Shown here piece after piece: positions 32,818 through 43,943 of a stretch of 64,000 nt of DNA. Below the pieces are notes generated by a model. That model was given only the letters and a program-made list of their open reading frames with translations, made no database searches and was not told where the DNA came from. The number at the start of each line of letters is the position of its first letter. Position 1 is the stretch's first letter. Source of the DNA: Clonostachys chloroleuca (taxonomy: Eukaryota > Ascomycota > Sordariomycetes > Hypocreales > Bionectriaceae); contig JBANAY010000001.1 of the NCBI GenBank assembly GCA_037952775.1, positions 4,030,001 through 4,094,000 of the forward strand, written 5' to 3'. The position numbers and the translations under genes are program-made.

Positions 32818-35091
32818 ATGACGTGTTCCGTTGGGTTCAAGGAGACGAACTTGCTAAACGAACTCAGAGCGCAATCAGAATATGCTACCCGCAAAGAAAC
32901 CCTTCAGGCGACAGGCATCACATGTCTGGGTCAGCTAGATGAGGGTTATTTTTCAGCAGTGAGGGATCTTCGCCGGGCCTTAGAGTGTAAGTAGCAAGAT
33001 AAAATGGCAGCGCCTTCTCCCACGTTATTAGTGTGCTGATAAAGTCTCCCCTACTCTGCAGCCCTGGTGAGCGATTCGGGAGAGCCACGTTGGACAGCGG
33101 TGCAATTAGAGGACAGCTCATTATTATGGAAGATCGCTGTCTTTTGCAAACCACATGCTGGGTTTTTGGATCCTTGTTTCTTAAGACAACAGGTCAAATA
33201 TATCAACAATCTTCGGCTCGAGGCCTTCGAGGCGTATCGTGATGATATTTGGGCGCACCCTCAACTTTCATTTTGGATTGGGGCTGGGAAGTCTTCCATC
33301 CTCTTGCTGCAGGGGAGCCATGACTCCAGAGGCCGGTCTGTAATATTTGGTGCTGAACTCGCTGATCATATCGCGGACAAAAAAAAGCATATCGCCTACA
33401 TGGTTTACAAGCCAACGTTGCCCGGTAGTTGCCATCCTCCATTCCCGATAGAGGAGGCTGAAGTATTAAGACACTTAGCGATCCAAGCGCTACAGACGGT
33501 AGCCGATTGCACTTCAGTCCGGGTGCTCACTGATCTAGTCGAGTCGTTCAGCCAGGCCAAGACATGTGCAGATTGGTTCAGAGTTATTTGCGCTGTCTTC
33601 TATCTGGTCTCCGAGTTATACGTTATTATTGATCTTGGTATCCACGCTAGTTCTGCAGATGCTGCTAAGACATGGCCTTCTAAATTTCACGCCATATTGG
33701 AAGACGTGAGGGCCATTTCGCCGAAGACGATCATTCGAGTAATGATCGTTTCTTGCCGTCCTCTGGATGTGCCTCAAAACTCAGTGAATGTCTCAAAAAT
33801 TGTCCTCCGGAAGCCCAATGTGCATCCAGACCTTATACGGAACCGCCACTCGAAACAGGCCAGAATTCCACCATCATTGTGGGAGACTTATCAACCCTCT
33901 AAACCTCGAGCAACTGAAGTGGAAGCCCCCAAAAGTCATGATGAGGGTTTGGCTCCGGTTGATGTCCATCCACTAAATGGTCAGGCAGATAGAAACACAG
34001 CTCAGAATAATCATACCGACAGGACCAAAGCTGTCTCGACGGTGGAGGACTGCATGAACAAACCAGCACATGCGCGCGAGTTTACAACTGCCATCTTCTG
34101 TGCACTTCCAATTGAAGCGGATGCCGTCCTATCACTCTTTGACTTTCACTGGAATCAGCATGACTATCCCAAGGCACCAGGCGATGACAATTGTTATTCC
34201 ATTGGGGCGATTGGACGTCACAACGTTGTTCTCGTGCACATCCCAAGCATGGGCAAAAGCAAAGCTGCTACTGCATCATCCCAATGCCGTACGACCTTCA
34301 CTGGCATTAAGCTTTCGTTGCTCGTTGGCATCTGTGGTGGAGTACCAGGTGAGCCAGGGAGTGAGGGCGAAAGACTTCTCGGAGACGTGGTGATAAGCGA
34401 AGGCTTGGTTCAGTACGACTTCGGCCGACAGTATCCTGGGTTTTTTAAACGGAAATCTACTGTCCAAGAAAGCTTGTCAAAACTAGATGCAGCGGTTAGT
34501 AGTTTTCTTGCCAGATTAAAAACGGCCGAGTATACCGCCTTGCTCTTGAAAAACACACACGACTACTTGACTGCGTTACAATCTCATCCAGACCAAAAAA
34601 GACGGTTGCAATATGCCCACCCAGGCATCGAAAACGACTGTCTATACCAACCATCCTACTTACACAAGCATCACGAAAAGAGTCGATGCTCTTCGTGGGA
34701 AGATGATTGCGGAACACTTGGTGGCGTGTGCGAAGAAGCGATAGACTCACCTTGCGACTCTTTAGGGTGTGAAAACCATCAACTAATACAGCGACGGAGA
34801 ACCCAGAATTTTGAAAAACAGGGCCAAGAACGCAATCTTGCCATCCACATCGGGAAATTAGCCTCCGGGGATAAAGTGATCAAATCCGGAGAAGATCGCG
34901 ATAGGGTTGCCCTAGAAGAAAAGGTCATCGCGTTTGAAATGGAGGGAGCAGGGCTTTGGGATCATGGCCGATGTATGATCATCAAGAGCATATGTGACTA
35001 TGCGGACTGCCACAAATCAAAAAGGTGGCAATCTTATGCCGCGGCCACCGCTGCCGCATGTACAAAAGGCATCCTAGAGCAGTGGAATTGA
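32818..35091 (+). CDS. PNP-family protein with degenerate NTPase-like N-terminal domain
   Basis: Exons 32818-32986 and 33062-35091 (75-bp intron, GTAAGT donor), 732 residues, no frameshift. Residues about 60-300 look like a divergent P-loop NTPase: FWIGAGKSSILLLQGSH has GKS but lacks the first glycine of GxxxxGKS; LYVIIDLG resembles Walker B without the following acidic residue; RVMIVSCRPL resembles the NACHT sensor TSRP. After a polar linker, residues about 396-732 are a PNP_UDP domain (AIFCALPIEADAVLSLFD, LLVGICGGVPG, LLGDVVISEG, FEMEGAGL, IKSICDYADCHKSKRW). The ribose-binding EMEGAG is intact, unlike in the PNP-NACHT-ankyrin protein. Members cleave or phosphorolyse nucleosides, and in fungi they often serve as NLR effector modules. 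Here the module order is reversed and no repeat sensor is present. Confidence 0.82.
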
Positions 35092-36059
35092 TCACTTGGA
35101 AGGTCCAGAAAGATTAAGACCTAATTTATTCATTTCATGGCAAAACCAATTCATCTTAGATCACACTTCAAGCCGCAGTCGGATCGTCTCAGTATATAAA
35201 GCATGATTGTAACAATCTTATTTAGGCAACATTAAAGATCATCAAATGGCAAATATCCTGCCTTGTGATGCGCCGAGGGCTGTTTTGTCTGTTAAGCGCG
35301 GCTACGGATATATTCAAAAAAAATTCTAAGGCACGCTTCGGGTTGGCCTTGATCTATAAATTGTGAAAGGATAAGAAATAATTAGTTCAATCAAAAGAAG
35401 CCCGTTAAGGCTGCGAAAATATTCCCCGTGAATATTCCGAGCGATGTTTCTGTTTTATCCAGAATAGTTGATGAATAAAACTACGTCGAATATTTCTTGT
35501 TTAAGCTCTGGCTAACTCCTCACTCTTTTTCTTAGCGCCCTCAGAGGGATGGACATTGCGCTGACACTATCCTGACACTATTTCCCCCCCACAGCGTGCT
35601 GCTACCTGGGTAGTCACCGGTGCTTTACAGGACGATGAACAATAGTACTTGAAACCTAAATAAATTCAAACTTCTTGGGCTAGGTATGACTAAAGGTCCT
35701 TCACCTTATGCCGGTTACTACAGTACGGCTGAGGCTGAATGAGAAGAGGTCCCCCTACGTCCGTGCTCTCTCCATTGACTAGCACACTCAAGATCTGCTG
35801 TATCTTGTGGATAGCTTGATATGGTACTGGGATCGTTTGATCTGAAAGAAAGGTTCTCATGTAGATATATTTTGCATACACTCAAATGCAGGGGAGGGGG
35901 CTGCCGTGCGCAGCTAAGATCCCGCACAGAAAAATGTCTAGCTCCAGGGTAAGTAGATCAAAAGGAAAGTTCCGTCTTTCCGTCTTTCCCGAATTTGAAC
36001 TTGGCTCATTTCCCCTCACATGAACGAATCGCCTAGCAACCAATTGCTGTCTTGTCACG
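35092..36059. other. intergenic region
   Basis: About 970 bp. Frames at 35690-35927 have no content. A 14-bp word (ATTGCTGTCTTGTC) occurs just before and again just after the start codon of the next gene (about 36044 and 36072). Confidence 0.4.
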
Positions 36060-38158
36060 ATGAAGAATGGGATTGCTGTCTTGTCTCCCATTGAAACGCT
36101 ACCTACGGAAATCATTCAGCACATTGCCGAGCTATGCACGTGGGACTCGGCTGCTCCGGTTGACGGCCGCCCTTCAGAGAAGGATGCATGGCGCTATCGT
36201 CTGAGCAATGGTGAATCATGCCCGGCGACTTATGCGCGATGTCATGCATATTTGGCCCGGGCTAGTTCTTATCTCTACGATGTTCTTAACAAGGGATTGT
36301 ACACTCGAAATCTGGCTCGCGACTCAGGAGGTCTTTCCTGTATTCGCTGGGCAGTGAGGAACAACCGCCTCGAGACGCTCCAGCGAGCCCATCAATATGG
36401 CGGAGATATTTCTAGGTACAGACACGAACCTATCCCCGATTTCAAACCTGCCGATGATGGGGTTTATCGCCACTTCGTCCGAGTCAACAATGTCCAGGTC
36501 CCATATCAATGCGGGCCACTGGCAACGCCACTTGTTGATGCTGTTCGCAATGGATTCAGTGATATTTTTGCGTTCCTCCTACATTCAGGAGCAGATGTTA
36601 ACATATCATGCGAACCTGAGGGGTATTGCAGGTTCAATGGTGGGGCCAAGGCATACATTTATCCACTACACTTGGCTCTTGCACACGGCCACACCGAGTA
36701 TGGGGAGGCACTTGTACACCATGGAGCGTATATGAGTGCTCATAAGATCTCTGCGATTTCTGAAGTTCACGAGAATCAACTTAATGATGTATTGAGCGTT
36801 CTACTTCAACGGACTGATCCGGTATCCATGGTTGGAAAATTACATTTTGCAGCAAAAACGCAAAATTTGGATCTTCTCAAAGAAATCATCCATTGTCCCA
36901 GGTTGGATATTAATGCCAGAGACTGGGACATGAAGTCTGCTCTTTGCATCGCTGTGGAATCTGCCGAAAATGATTTGGATGTCGTCAGATTTCTTCTACA
37001 ACACCCAGACATCCGCTGCTCACTGCCTGACGAGGATACTTTCATAACACCCTTCCATATAGCAGCGAAAAGGGGACGGTTAGACATTATCCAACTTCTC
37101 ATGCCGATGCCTGGGGTTGAGGATATATGCCGCGGGGACAACGCCCAGAGCCTTTTACACTCGGCTGCACGGCAATCTAATGTGGAGATATTTGATTTCT
37201 TCCTCAGCCAACCTGATGTAGCTATCCCCGAGCAACGTCTTGGATGGGGCTCCCTTCTACACACAGCCTGTAAGGGCGAGGACGACGACAAGTCCAGAGA
37301 TTTTGTGCAGCACATGATTGATAATGGCATTCCCCTTGAGACAACGCACCTGACCCTAAATTCTACAATCTATCACGGCAACATCCGGACAGCTATAAAG
37401 ATTCTGCCCTATGTGCCGGACGCCCACATGACTCTTCCTTATGAACCTGCCTTTCCTCGCCGGTTCCTAGGCCCGACCACACCACTTCATTATACTCTCA
37501 TGGAACCGCACCCCGATCAGACAATCAGACATTATTAGTCAAAGAGCTCATCGCGCGGGGAGTGGATGTTGATGCGTTCACATCTACCGACACTCAGAGA
37601 AGGCGACTTCTGGGGTGTGGAGGCACCCCTTTGTTTTTTGCCACTGCCTTCGCCAGGAACATTGACTGCATGAGGCATCTGATTGAAGCAGGAGCCGACC
37701 CCAATGTCCTTGTTCATGGTCAGACGCCCATAGTTGAGGACTTTTCGGTAGAGCCTGGGGAAAAGCCTTCCATGTCATTGTTGGCAGGTGTGTTGACCTA
37801 TGTATGGCGCTATCGAGAAGACCTTGTCCAGTGCCGTATTCAACATCCAGCAAGAAGAGACGTGACCTTGGAGGAGAACATGTCGGGATTGACAGACCGA
37901 CTACTGCTCCTCCTCAAACATGGCGCCCAATTGGGCAAAGTGGGCAACTCTCCGTCTGCGTTGAAGCTCATTTGTCTGGAGGCGGAGCAGAGCTCATCTT
38001 TAACATTTTTACAGTGGATCATATCGAACGCAACATCAAGGAACGTGGATAGGAAACATGTGGACGATCTGATTAGAGAATTTCAGTCACACGAGGAGAA
38101 TCCGATGTCAAGCGATATTCGGGAGACTCTTGTGGGCTTAGGTAGCATGTTGAAATAG
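36060..38158 (+). CDS. F-box / ankyrin-repeat protein, frameshifted
   Basis: The N-terminus has an F-box-like motif (IETLPTEIIQHIAELC), the link to SCF ubiquitin ligases, followed by irregular ankyrin repeats (LLHSGADVNIS, LVHHGAYMSAH, FHIAAKRGRLDIIQLLM, HLIEAGADPNVLV). The first frame stops at 37538. The next frame continues the same protein (LLVKELIARGVDVDAFTS) to 38158. One base appears missing at C4 37511-37514; with it the protein is 699 residues, the usual size and layout of fungal F-box-ankyrin proteins. If genuine, the break gives a 492-residue product lacking the last ankyrins. The ankyrins would choose the substrate. It is the last of a run of repeat-domain genes before the transposon island. 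Confidence 0.82.
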
Positions 38159-39356
38159 AGAAACTTGGCGCCTTTTCCATTCAACTTCTTATTTGGAATT
38201 CTTTGCTCTGCCATAAGCTAGGCATTTGATGTCTAGTAATCAAGCTACATGACTGGTTTCGTAGAATAAAACGGCTAGCTTCAATTATTATGTACGGGCA
38301 CCAACTAAGGCATCGGACGACCTTCTTGAGAACTTAAAAGTAGAGATGTGAGCAACAACCTAGGTCACTTGTAGACCTAATAGGTAGTTATGGATGCGGC
38401 TATGCAAGTAAGATACTGGTTTATGTTCTGTCTATCACCATGTTGACAGACTTATAAATAAAATAATCAAAGTAAAGGTTAAGTTATAGTTTTGTAGAAG
38501 GAGACAATAAGAGATACGGTACTACGTTATAGTACAATAACAAATGCTTATTCTATAGTATAGGCCAAGCATGAACATACTAACAATGAAAAATTACAAG
38601 AGATTAAAAGTTTTGTTTATTTTCTTAAGTTATTTATATCTTTTTTTCAGCTATTTAAACGACTTTTATCAAAGCTTTGTATCTTTTACTCTTAATTAAT
38701 TGATATAATAATGTAGCCTTTTCTTAAAAGAATAAAGAAAATTTATACTATTTAATCTACCTGCGTTTCAATCCTTCAATTACTCTAAATTCCACGATGC
38801 CTCGGTTTAACACCAACAGCCCCCAATGTAATTCTGCAAGCCTTTCACCTAATGTCGAACGCGTGCGCGTTCAGTACTTCATCGAAGTTCCAATTGGCCC
38901 CTCATCCACTCTTAGCAGCCCCCAATCTGAGTCACGTCACCGACATCCCTATACTGTATACATGAACTTGCAACATACAACTGCAAGCAGCCAACATGCA
39001 CTTACGTCTGCAGGATTCTATGGAAGTGTATATTATACCCCAATTAGGCCGCGGACTGCATCGCCTCATCGAGTGGGGAGCATCAGATAACAGGTAGCTC
39101 ATTCGTCCAGGCAGCCTGGAGTCTAGGTGGGGTGAAGGTAAGAGGCAACGGTAGGGAGAATGTCATGCTGTGAATAGGTGCATAGCGTTCAAGTCTTGAG
39201 ATGTGCTTCCATTAAGTAAACAACTCGATCATTAGTGTTCTCAAGGTTAAAATAGGAAGGCATTAGAATGCATTTAACCAACAACCAAACTTCCAGGGCA
39301 TCATACCGAACTGTTATGCCATGCATGTTGGATGCTACCTCCCTTAGGCTTACGGC
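38159..39356. other. AT-rich region left of the transposon island
   Basis: About 1.2 kb. 38400-38780 is very AT-rich and may be an unrecognisable RIP-mutated repeat. A frame at 38797-39090 (97 codons, Ser/Pro-rich, starts MPRFNTNSPQ) is intact but matches nothing I know and is probably not a gene. Confidence 0.4.
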
Positions 39357-39358
39357 TA

Positions 39359-39385
39359 AGTCGCCACCCATGTCAACGGTCCACC
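39359..39385 (+). repeat. left terminal inverted repeat of the Fot1/pogo element
   Basis: 27 bp, perfect complement of 41161-41187. Followed a few bases later by a second direct copy of its inner end (CAACGGTCCACC) at about 39391-39402. Confidence 0.95.
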
Positions 39386-39502
39386 CCCCTCAACGGTCCA
39401 CCTTCCAAGTCCCAACCTCCCTATTTTCTGTATGTGTAACTGTGCGATTTCTCATGCAAAGTTTATTCAATTCAATTAAAAATTATACCGTTAGATTCGT
39501 CA

Positions 39503-41090
39503 ATGCCTGACGTTTCTGAAGATAATATTCAATCAGCTATTCGCAAGGTGTAAGTAGGTACTTCATAGCGAAAAGCTGTAGCCCGATAGGGAATCTCTCG
39601 GACAACCCTACGCATACGTATAGAAGGTCGCAAAACGCGGCAACAGGAAGCAGAGACCCGGCAGCAGCTCTTGAAGGTCCAAGAAGCCCGTTTAACAAAA
39701 TGGATCCTTATTCAAGATTCAATTGGGTTTCCTCCGACCTATACGAAGGTCAAGGATATCACTGAGTTCCTGCTGTACGAACAGGGTGATCTTGACCCTA
39801 TTGGAAGATATTAGATAGAGGGATTTTTACGCTGTAACCCGGAGGTTAGAACTCTTCAAGGCAAGAGAATTAACTTCCTACGAGTTGATAGGGCTATAGT
39901 TAACCGAATAAAGGATTTCTTTACGCTTAAGTATATTCCTGATATTAAGAAGATCCCTCCTTGTGATTGTTAGAATATAGATAAAGCCGGTATTATAGAA
40001 GGAATTAGTAATAATAGCCTAGTTCTCAGATTATCTTATAAGAACTGGGTAGCTAAGATACAGCTAGGAACTTATTATTAGACTATAATTATTAAGTATA
40101 TTAGTATAACAGATAGGCACCTTAAGCCTCTTATTATCTTCAAAGAAAAGACTATTCAGCAGTAGTAGTTTCCTAATAAATTAGATTATCTTAAGTAGTA
40201 GTATTTTATAGCTTCTAAGAAGGGGTAGACTTCTAATACTATCATATTAGTATAGCTCAGGGAGGTTTTTATCCTATTAACTAAACCTATGAATAACAGC
40301 TGGTATTTACTTATTATTAATAGCTATAAGAGTTATAAGACTATTAAATTTATATAGGAATACTTCCAAAATAAGATCTAGCTTCTTTTCCTACCCTTAT
40401 ACTTATTGTATATTTTACAGCCGCTTAACTTATCTATCTTTTCTACTCTCAAGCAAGTATTTTATTACTATCTCTCAGAATAATAAATACAGACGGATTT
40501 ATTACTAATCAGCAAGATAATCTTCTTGAGGTATTATCACCTAGCCCGGCTAGCTGCCTTAACAGTTGAAAATATCCTATCAGGCTGGAAAGCATCCGGA
40601 CTTTAGCTAACGAATATTACAGTACTATTAATAAACCCTTATATACTTACACCTCAATATATATTTAAAAATCAGCCCTTAATACCTCCAGCAATACCAG
40701 CAGCCGGATTAAAGAGGAAAGAAGCTGTAATAACTACTCTAATAGGGAGTTAATAGCTACATAGCTTAATATGTGATTTCATAGATAAGAAGGAGGTGGA
40801 CCTAACTATCCGACTGCTGTTCCGTAAGATCTGCAAGGGCCTGGATAAATAGCAAATACAGTTATCTATCTCAAATACTGAAAATACACAACTTAAGGAG
40901 TCAAATAACCTCCTGCAGCCGAAGAAAAGACGTACTGTTCATCCGGATCCGAATAAACGCTTTATCAAGATATCCAATATCATTGATACAAGGGAACGGT
41001 ATAAGGGTCAATTAGATACTGAGATATCAGCTCAGGAAATTGAGACTTATATTTTTGAAGAGCTATACTTTACCTGGTAACTTGAATAGC
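39503..41090 (+). pseudogene. pogo-family transposase remnant
   Basis: An ATG at 39503 opens MPDVSEDNIQSAIRKV and hits a stop at once. Homology then drifts along the plus strand, interrupted by many TAG and TAA codons. The Lys/Arg-rich C-terminal end (LQPKKRRTVHPDPNKRF) is best preserved. Too degraded to assign the DDD residues confidently. Confidence 0.8.
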
Positions 41091-41160
41091 TTCATTTTTA
41101 ATATAAAAAATTAATTGCGCTGAGAAAGACGCATTTGAATTATATGCTTCAATCGTTGAA

Positions 41161-41187
41161 GGTGGACCGTTGACATGGGTGGCGACT
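41161..41187 (-). repeat. right terminal inverted repeat of the Fot1/pogo element
   Basis: 27 bp, perfect complement of 39359-39385, followed by TA. Confidence 0.95.
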
Positions 41188-41425
41188 TAACATGTAGCAA
41201 GAACTTCAGTAGTATAAAAACACCTCGTAAATCTGCTTCTTTCCCCCCTAGTGCTTGAACATATCCATCTCCTAGCATAGCCATTCTGCTCATGCTTCTT
41301 GTTTCCTGCCACTGCTGATCCATCACCCTATTGTCAGGTCTCTACTGGTGTGAGGTCTCAATATCATTGTACCGTATTCCAACATTTTCCCTATCTTTCT
41401 CCCCGTTTTTGTTCAACCCGCCGCC

Positions 41426-42276
41426 ATGTCTGGTGGAGTCTGCGAGTTTGCCTATGCCTCCCTCCATGAGGGCGCTGCTATTGATATACTGCACCCAAAC
41501 ACTGCGGCAGGCAAAGCTGCCGAGTTCATCCTCAGTCAAGCACTCAAGCCGCCTGGCGCGCGACATGCACATTTGGCTCTCTACGAGGAGAATCCCCGAC
41601 AGATACGAATTTGGGCGGACTGGGACAGCGTCCAGGATCATCTCAACTACCAGCAGAAAGAGTAGGCAGCCCTCCCCTCCCTTATCTCATCTTACCCTCT
41701 TGCCCCGGGACCCTATTTCCGTTAATCTGGTGTCGGCCATGACCTATTGGAAAGATTAAATGAGTTAACATCCTATCCCTTCTGTCTACCAGGGGTTACG
41801 CTGAGGTACAAAAATAATTGTTTGCCAATTTTGATCTGTCTGCACCGTTCAGCGTCTGTTACCTCGAGCCTTCCAACTCGGCCATTTTCCTCACCGACGT
41901 CGATACGCACCCGGCTGTCGAGATCCTCACCATACGGTTCCCCAATGGCATAAGCTCCGCGGCGAAGGCGGCAGTCGAGACACAGTTCCAAGACTTTGCG
42001 GACAAAGCTTTGAGGCCCTCGGGGCTATTCAAGTCCATCCTGACCACTTGGAGCATGGAGTCCAACGTGGCACTCCCTGGGCTTGAGGCAGGTCAGACTG
42101 ACACGTTGTACTCGGTGCTGATATCGGGAAGGTCAGTCAAGGAACACGAGCAGAACAAGGAGCTGCCAGCCTTCAAGAAATATGTGCACCTTTTGAAGAC
42201 ACTGCCAGGGCTAGTCAGTCTCGATGTAGCGTACGTTGTCAATGTCAAGAGCAGGGTGGTTAATAAGGTCGATTGA
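41426..42276 (+). pseudogene. dimeric alpha-beta-barrel (ABM-like) protein with nonsense codon
   Basis: Exon 1, 41426-41661 (MSGGVCEFAYASLHEG to YQQKE), is joined through a GTAGGC..CCAG intron (about 41662-41792) to exon 2, which continues GYAEVQK, then TAA at 41815-41817, then LFANFDLSAPFSVCYLEP in the same frame to a stop at 42276. Two repeated ferredoxin-like halves (AEFILSQAL..WDSVQDHL; EILTIRFP..YVHLLKTLPG) suggest the stress-response/ABM type of dimeric barrel fungal protein. The stop is where a Gln would fit; a CAA-to-TAA change is the signature of RIP, and transposons lie on both sides within 250 bp. If the TAA is real, only about 86 residues are made. Function unknown. Confidence 0.7.
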
Positions 42277-43219
42277 TGTTCTGCAATCTTGGGCTAAGAC
42301 GGTGGCAATGATCGTAAGATGAGGTTGCGGGCGACGAACATAGTGAGGGTGATGATGTTGCAGGTACTATTATGGGCAGTAAGTTTGCGAACACCCTGAC
42401 CTACACCGCGTTTTCGCGTCTTTAACCCTCCCACCCCTATTATCTTCAAAATGTAATAACTTCAGAATATAAAGACTCCAAAGCGTACCTTTAGCACTGA
42501 AATAAGCGTAAATCGTTAAAGAGGCTGTTAATTTTCTTCCGAGTAAAAAGCTGTAATATGCACTGAGTTATAGAGCAGTAAAACCTATTATACTGTTATA
42601 GAAGAATATAATATAATAGCCTTAACTGTATATAGTATCTTTAAATACTAGTAAAATACCTACTCTTTTGATATAGCTCCTAGATCTGGGAGACTATCTA
42701 AATTAATACCTATAGAAGTTAGATATCTTGTTTTATTAGCTAAAAAAGATAGGAAGATTACTTATACGGTATTACTAGATACGACCGGTAATTATATTAT
42801 ATATATAATCCTCCGCCTCGTACTCTAGTAAGTCTTTAAGTAGAAATAGCTTTTAAAATAAAGGATCTCTATATTAAAAGAAATAGTAAAAATCAGGTTA
42901 TTTTAGGTAAGAGCTTAGAGTTTAGATATTAAAGAATTAATAGAGGTATAGCTAAGTATCTCTTACCCTTATATCTAGCTACTTAATATATTTAAGATAA
43001 TCTTTTTAGATAAGTTAATAGTACAGTTAGAATCTAATAACCTATACTATTAGATCTTCTAAAAGCCTTATAAGAAGTTCCTAGCTAACTATATTAATCT
43101 TCGGGTTTATTATAAATCTAAGATTTCTATTATAGTATAGGCTGTAATCTGGAGAGGTAGTAAGAGTAAGCTTATTATTATAGAGTATAATCTAAATTTT
43201 GAAAGGTCAAGGTCTCTAG

Positions 43220-43943
43220 TATAGGGTAGACCAGCTGTAGGGTAAGCTGGGTCTAGGGTAGATAAAGCCTATAGGGTAGGCTCCGAAATACTAGAGAAGG
43301 ATCGTTTGAAAAGGCGTAGTAGAAGGTGCAGGCTCTATAAGAGAAAATAAAGCTCTATCAGCTACAGGGTAGCTAAGAAAGATAGACTGTAGGGTAGATA
43401 AAAGAGTGTATTGGTGACTTGTAGAATCTCTATCTAGCAGGGAGGAAGCCCTGTACTTATAGGTGTTTCCAGGCCGTAAGGGCCCTGAAGATAATACGTT
43501 GCCTTCTGTAATACGGGCTCGTAACCGCTATAAGGTTCTCGTACAGAGGGATACGAGGCCGCTAATGCAGATGCTACAGCGGATACGAAGTCCGCTAATA
43601 CAGCTGCTATAGTGGTTACGAGGTTCACTAAACTAAGTGCTAAGGTTCTCGTACAGCGGATACGAGGTCCGCTAATGCAAGCGCTGCAGCGGACACGAAG
43701 TCCGCTAATGCAGCTGCTTCAGCGCAATACGGGATCGCTAGCATGGACGCCACAGCGGCCGTTACAGCGGTTGTGACCGCTAACGCAATTGCCCCAACGG
43801 GCAGCCACAGTGGGTTGGGCCAGTGGCTTCAGAGGGCTCCCAGCTTTGGAGAGCCCTAAGTAAGTTATTTCATTCCCCCTTACCCTATACTAATTATATA
43901 TCATTTGATCAATTAATATAGGGTAATCTTGATCTACCCTATA
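43220..43943. mobile_element. hAT-like non-autonomous (MITE) element nested in the Tc1 copy
   Basis: 724 bp bounded by short inverted ends TATAGGGTAGA(C/T) (43220-43231 and complement 43932-43943, 11 of 12 matching). Flanked by 8-bp direct repeats GTCTCTAG (43212-43219) and GTCTATAG (43944-43951), 7 of 8 matching: the hAT target-site length. TAGGGTA words recur inside both ends, as subterminal transposase sites do in hAT elements. The mariner frame resumes directly outside. It is more GC-rich than its host and lacks the RIP look, so it probably arrived later. No transposase inside. The hAT assignment is inference from ends and duplication length. Confidence 0.75.
43530..43800. repeat. about 33-bp minisatellite with palindromic units
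   Basis: About seven degenerate units inside the nested element, of the form CAGCGGATACGAAGTCCGCT followed by AATGCAGCTGCTA. Each has a hairpin-capable AGCGG..CCGCT pair. Two longer units starting AGGTTCTCGTACAG are themselves repeated (about 43531 and 43642). Confidence 0.75.

Larger units (their letters stand above)
39357..41189 (+). mobile_element. Fot1/pogo-type DNA transposon, RIP-degraded
   Basis: The element proper is 39359-41187 (1829 bp), flanked by TA dinucleotides at 39357-39358 and 41188-41189 as expected for Tc1/mariner/pogo target duplications. Perfect 27-bp terminal inverted repeats start AGTCGCCACCCATGTCAACG (39359-39385; complement at 41161-41187). The interior (plus strand, from ATG 39503) is a decayed transposase. 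Recognisable pieces are MPDVSEDNIQSAIRKV, a CENP-B-like helix-turn-helix region (ARLTKWILIQDSIGFPPTY, VNRIKDFFTLKY) and a C-terminal WKASGL/P..LTP motif typical of pogo. Dozens of TAG/TAA stops and TA-richness fit C-to-T RIP. It cannot encode an active enzyme. Confidence 0.93.

Noticed and set aside
38797..39090. 97-codon Ser/Pro-rich frame near the transposon
   Set aside because: No recognisable family, surrounded by AT-rich decayed DNA; left inside the intergenic note.
43220..43280. Telomere-like TAGGGTA words
   Set aside because: Not a TTAGGG array; they are spaced, occur in both orientations and are better explained as subterminal sites of the inserted element.
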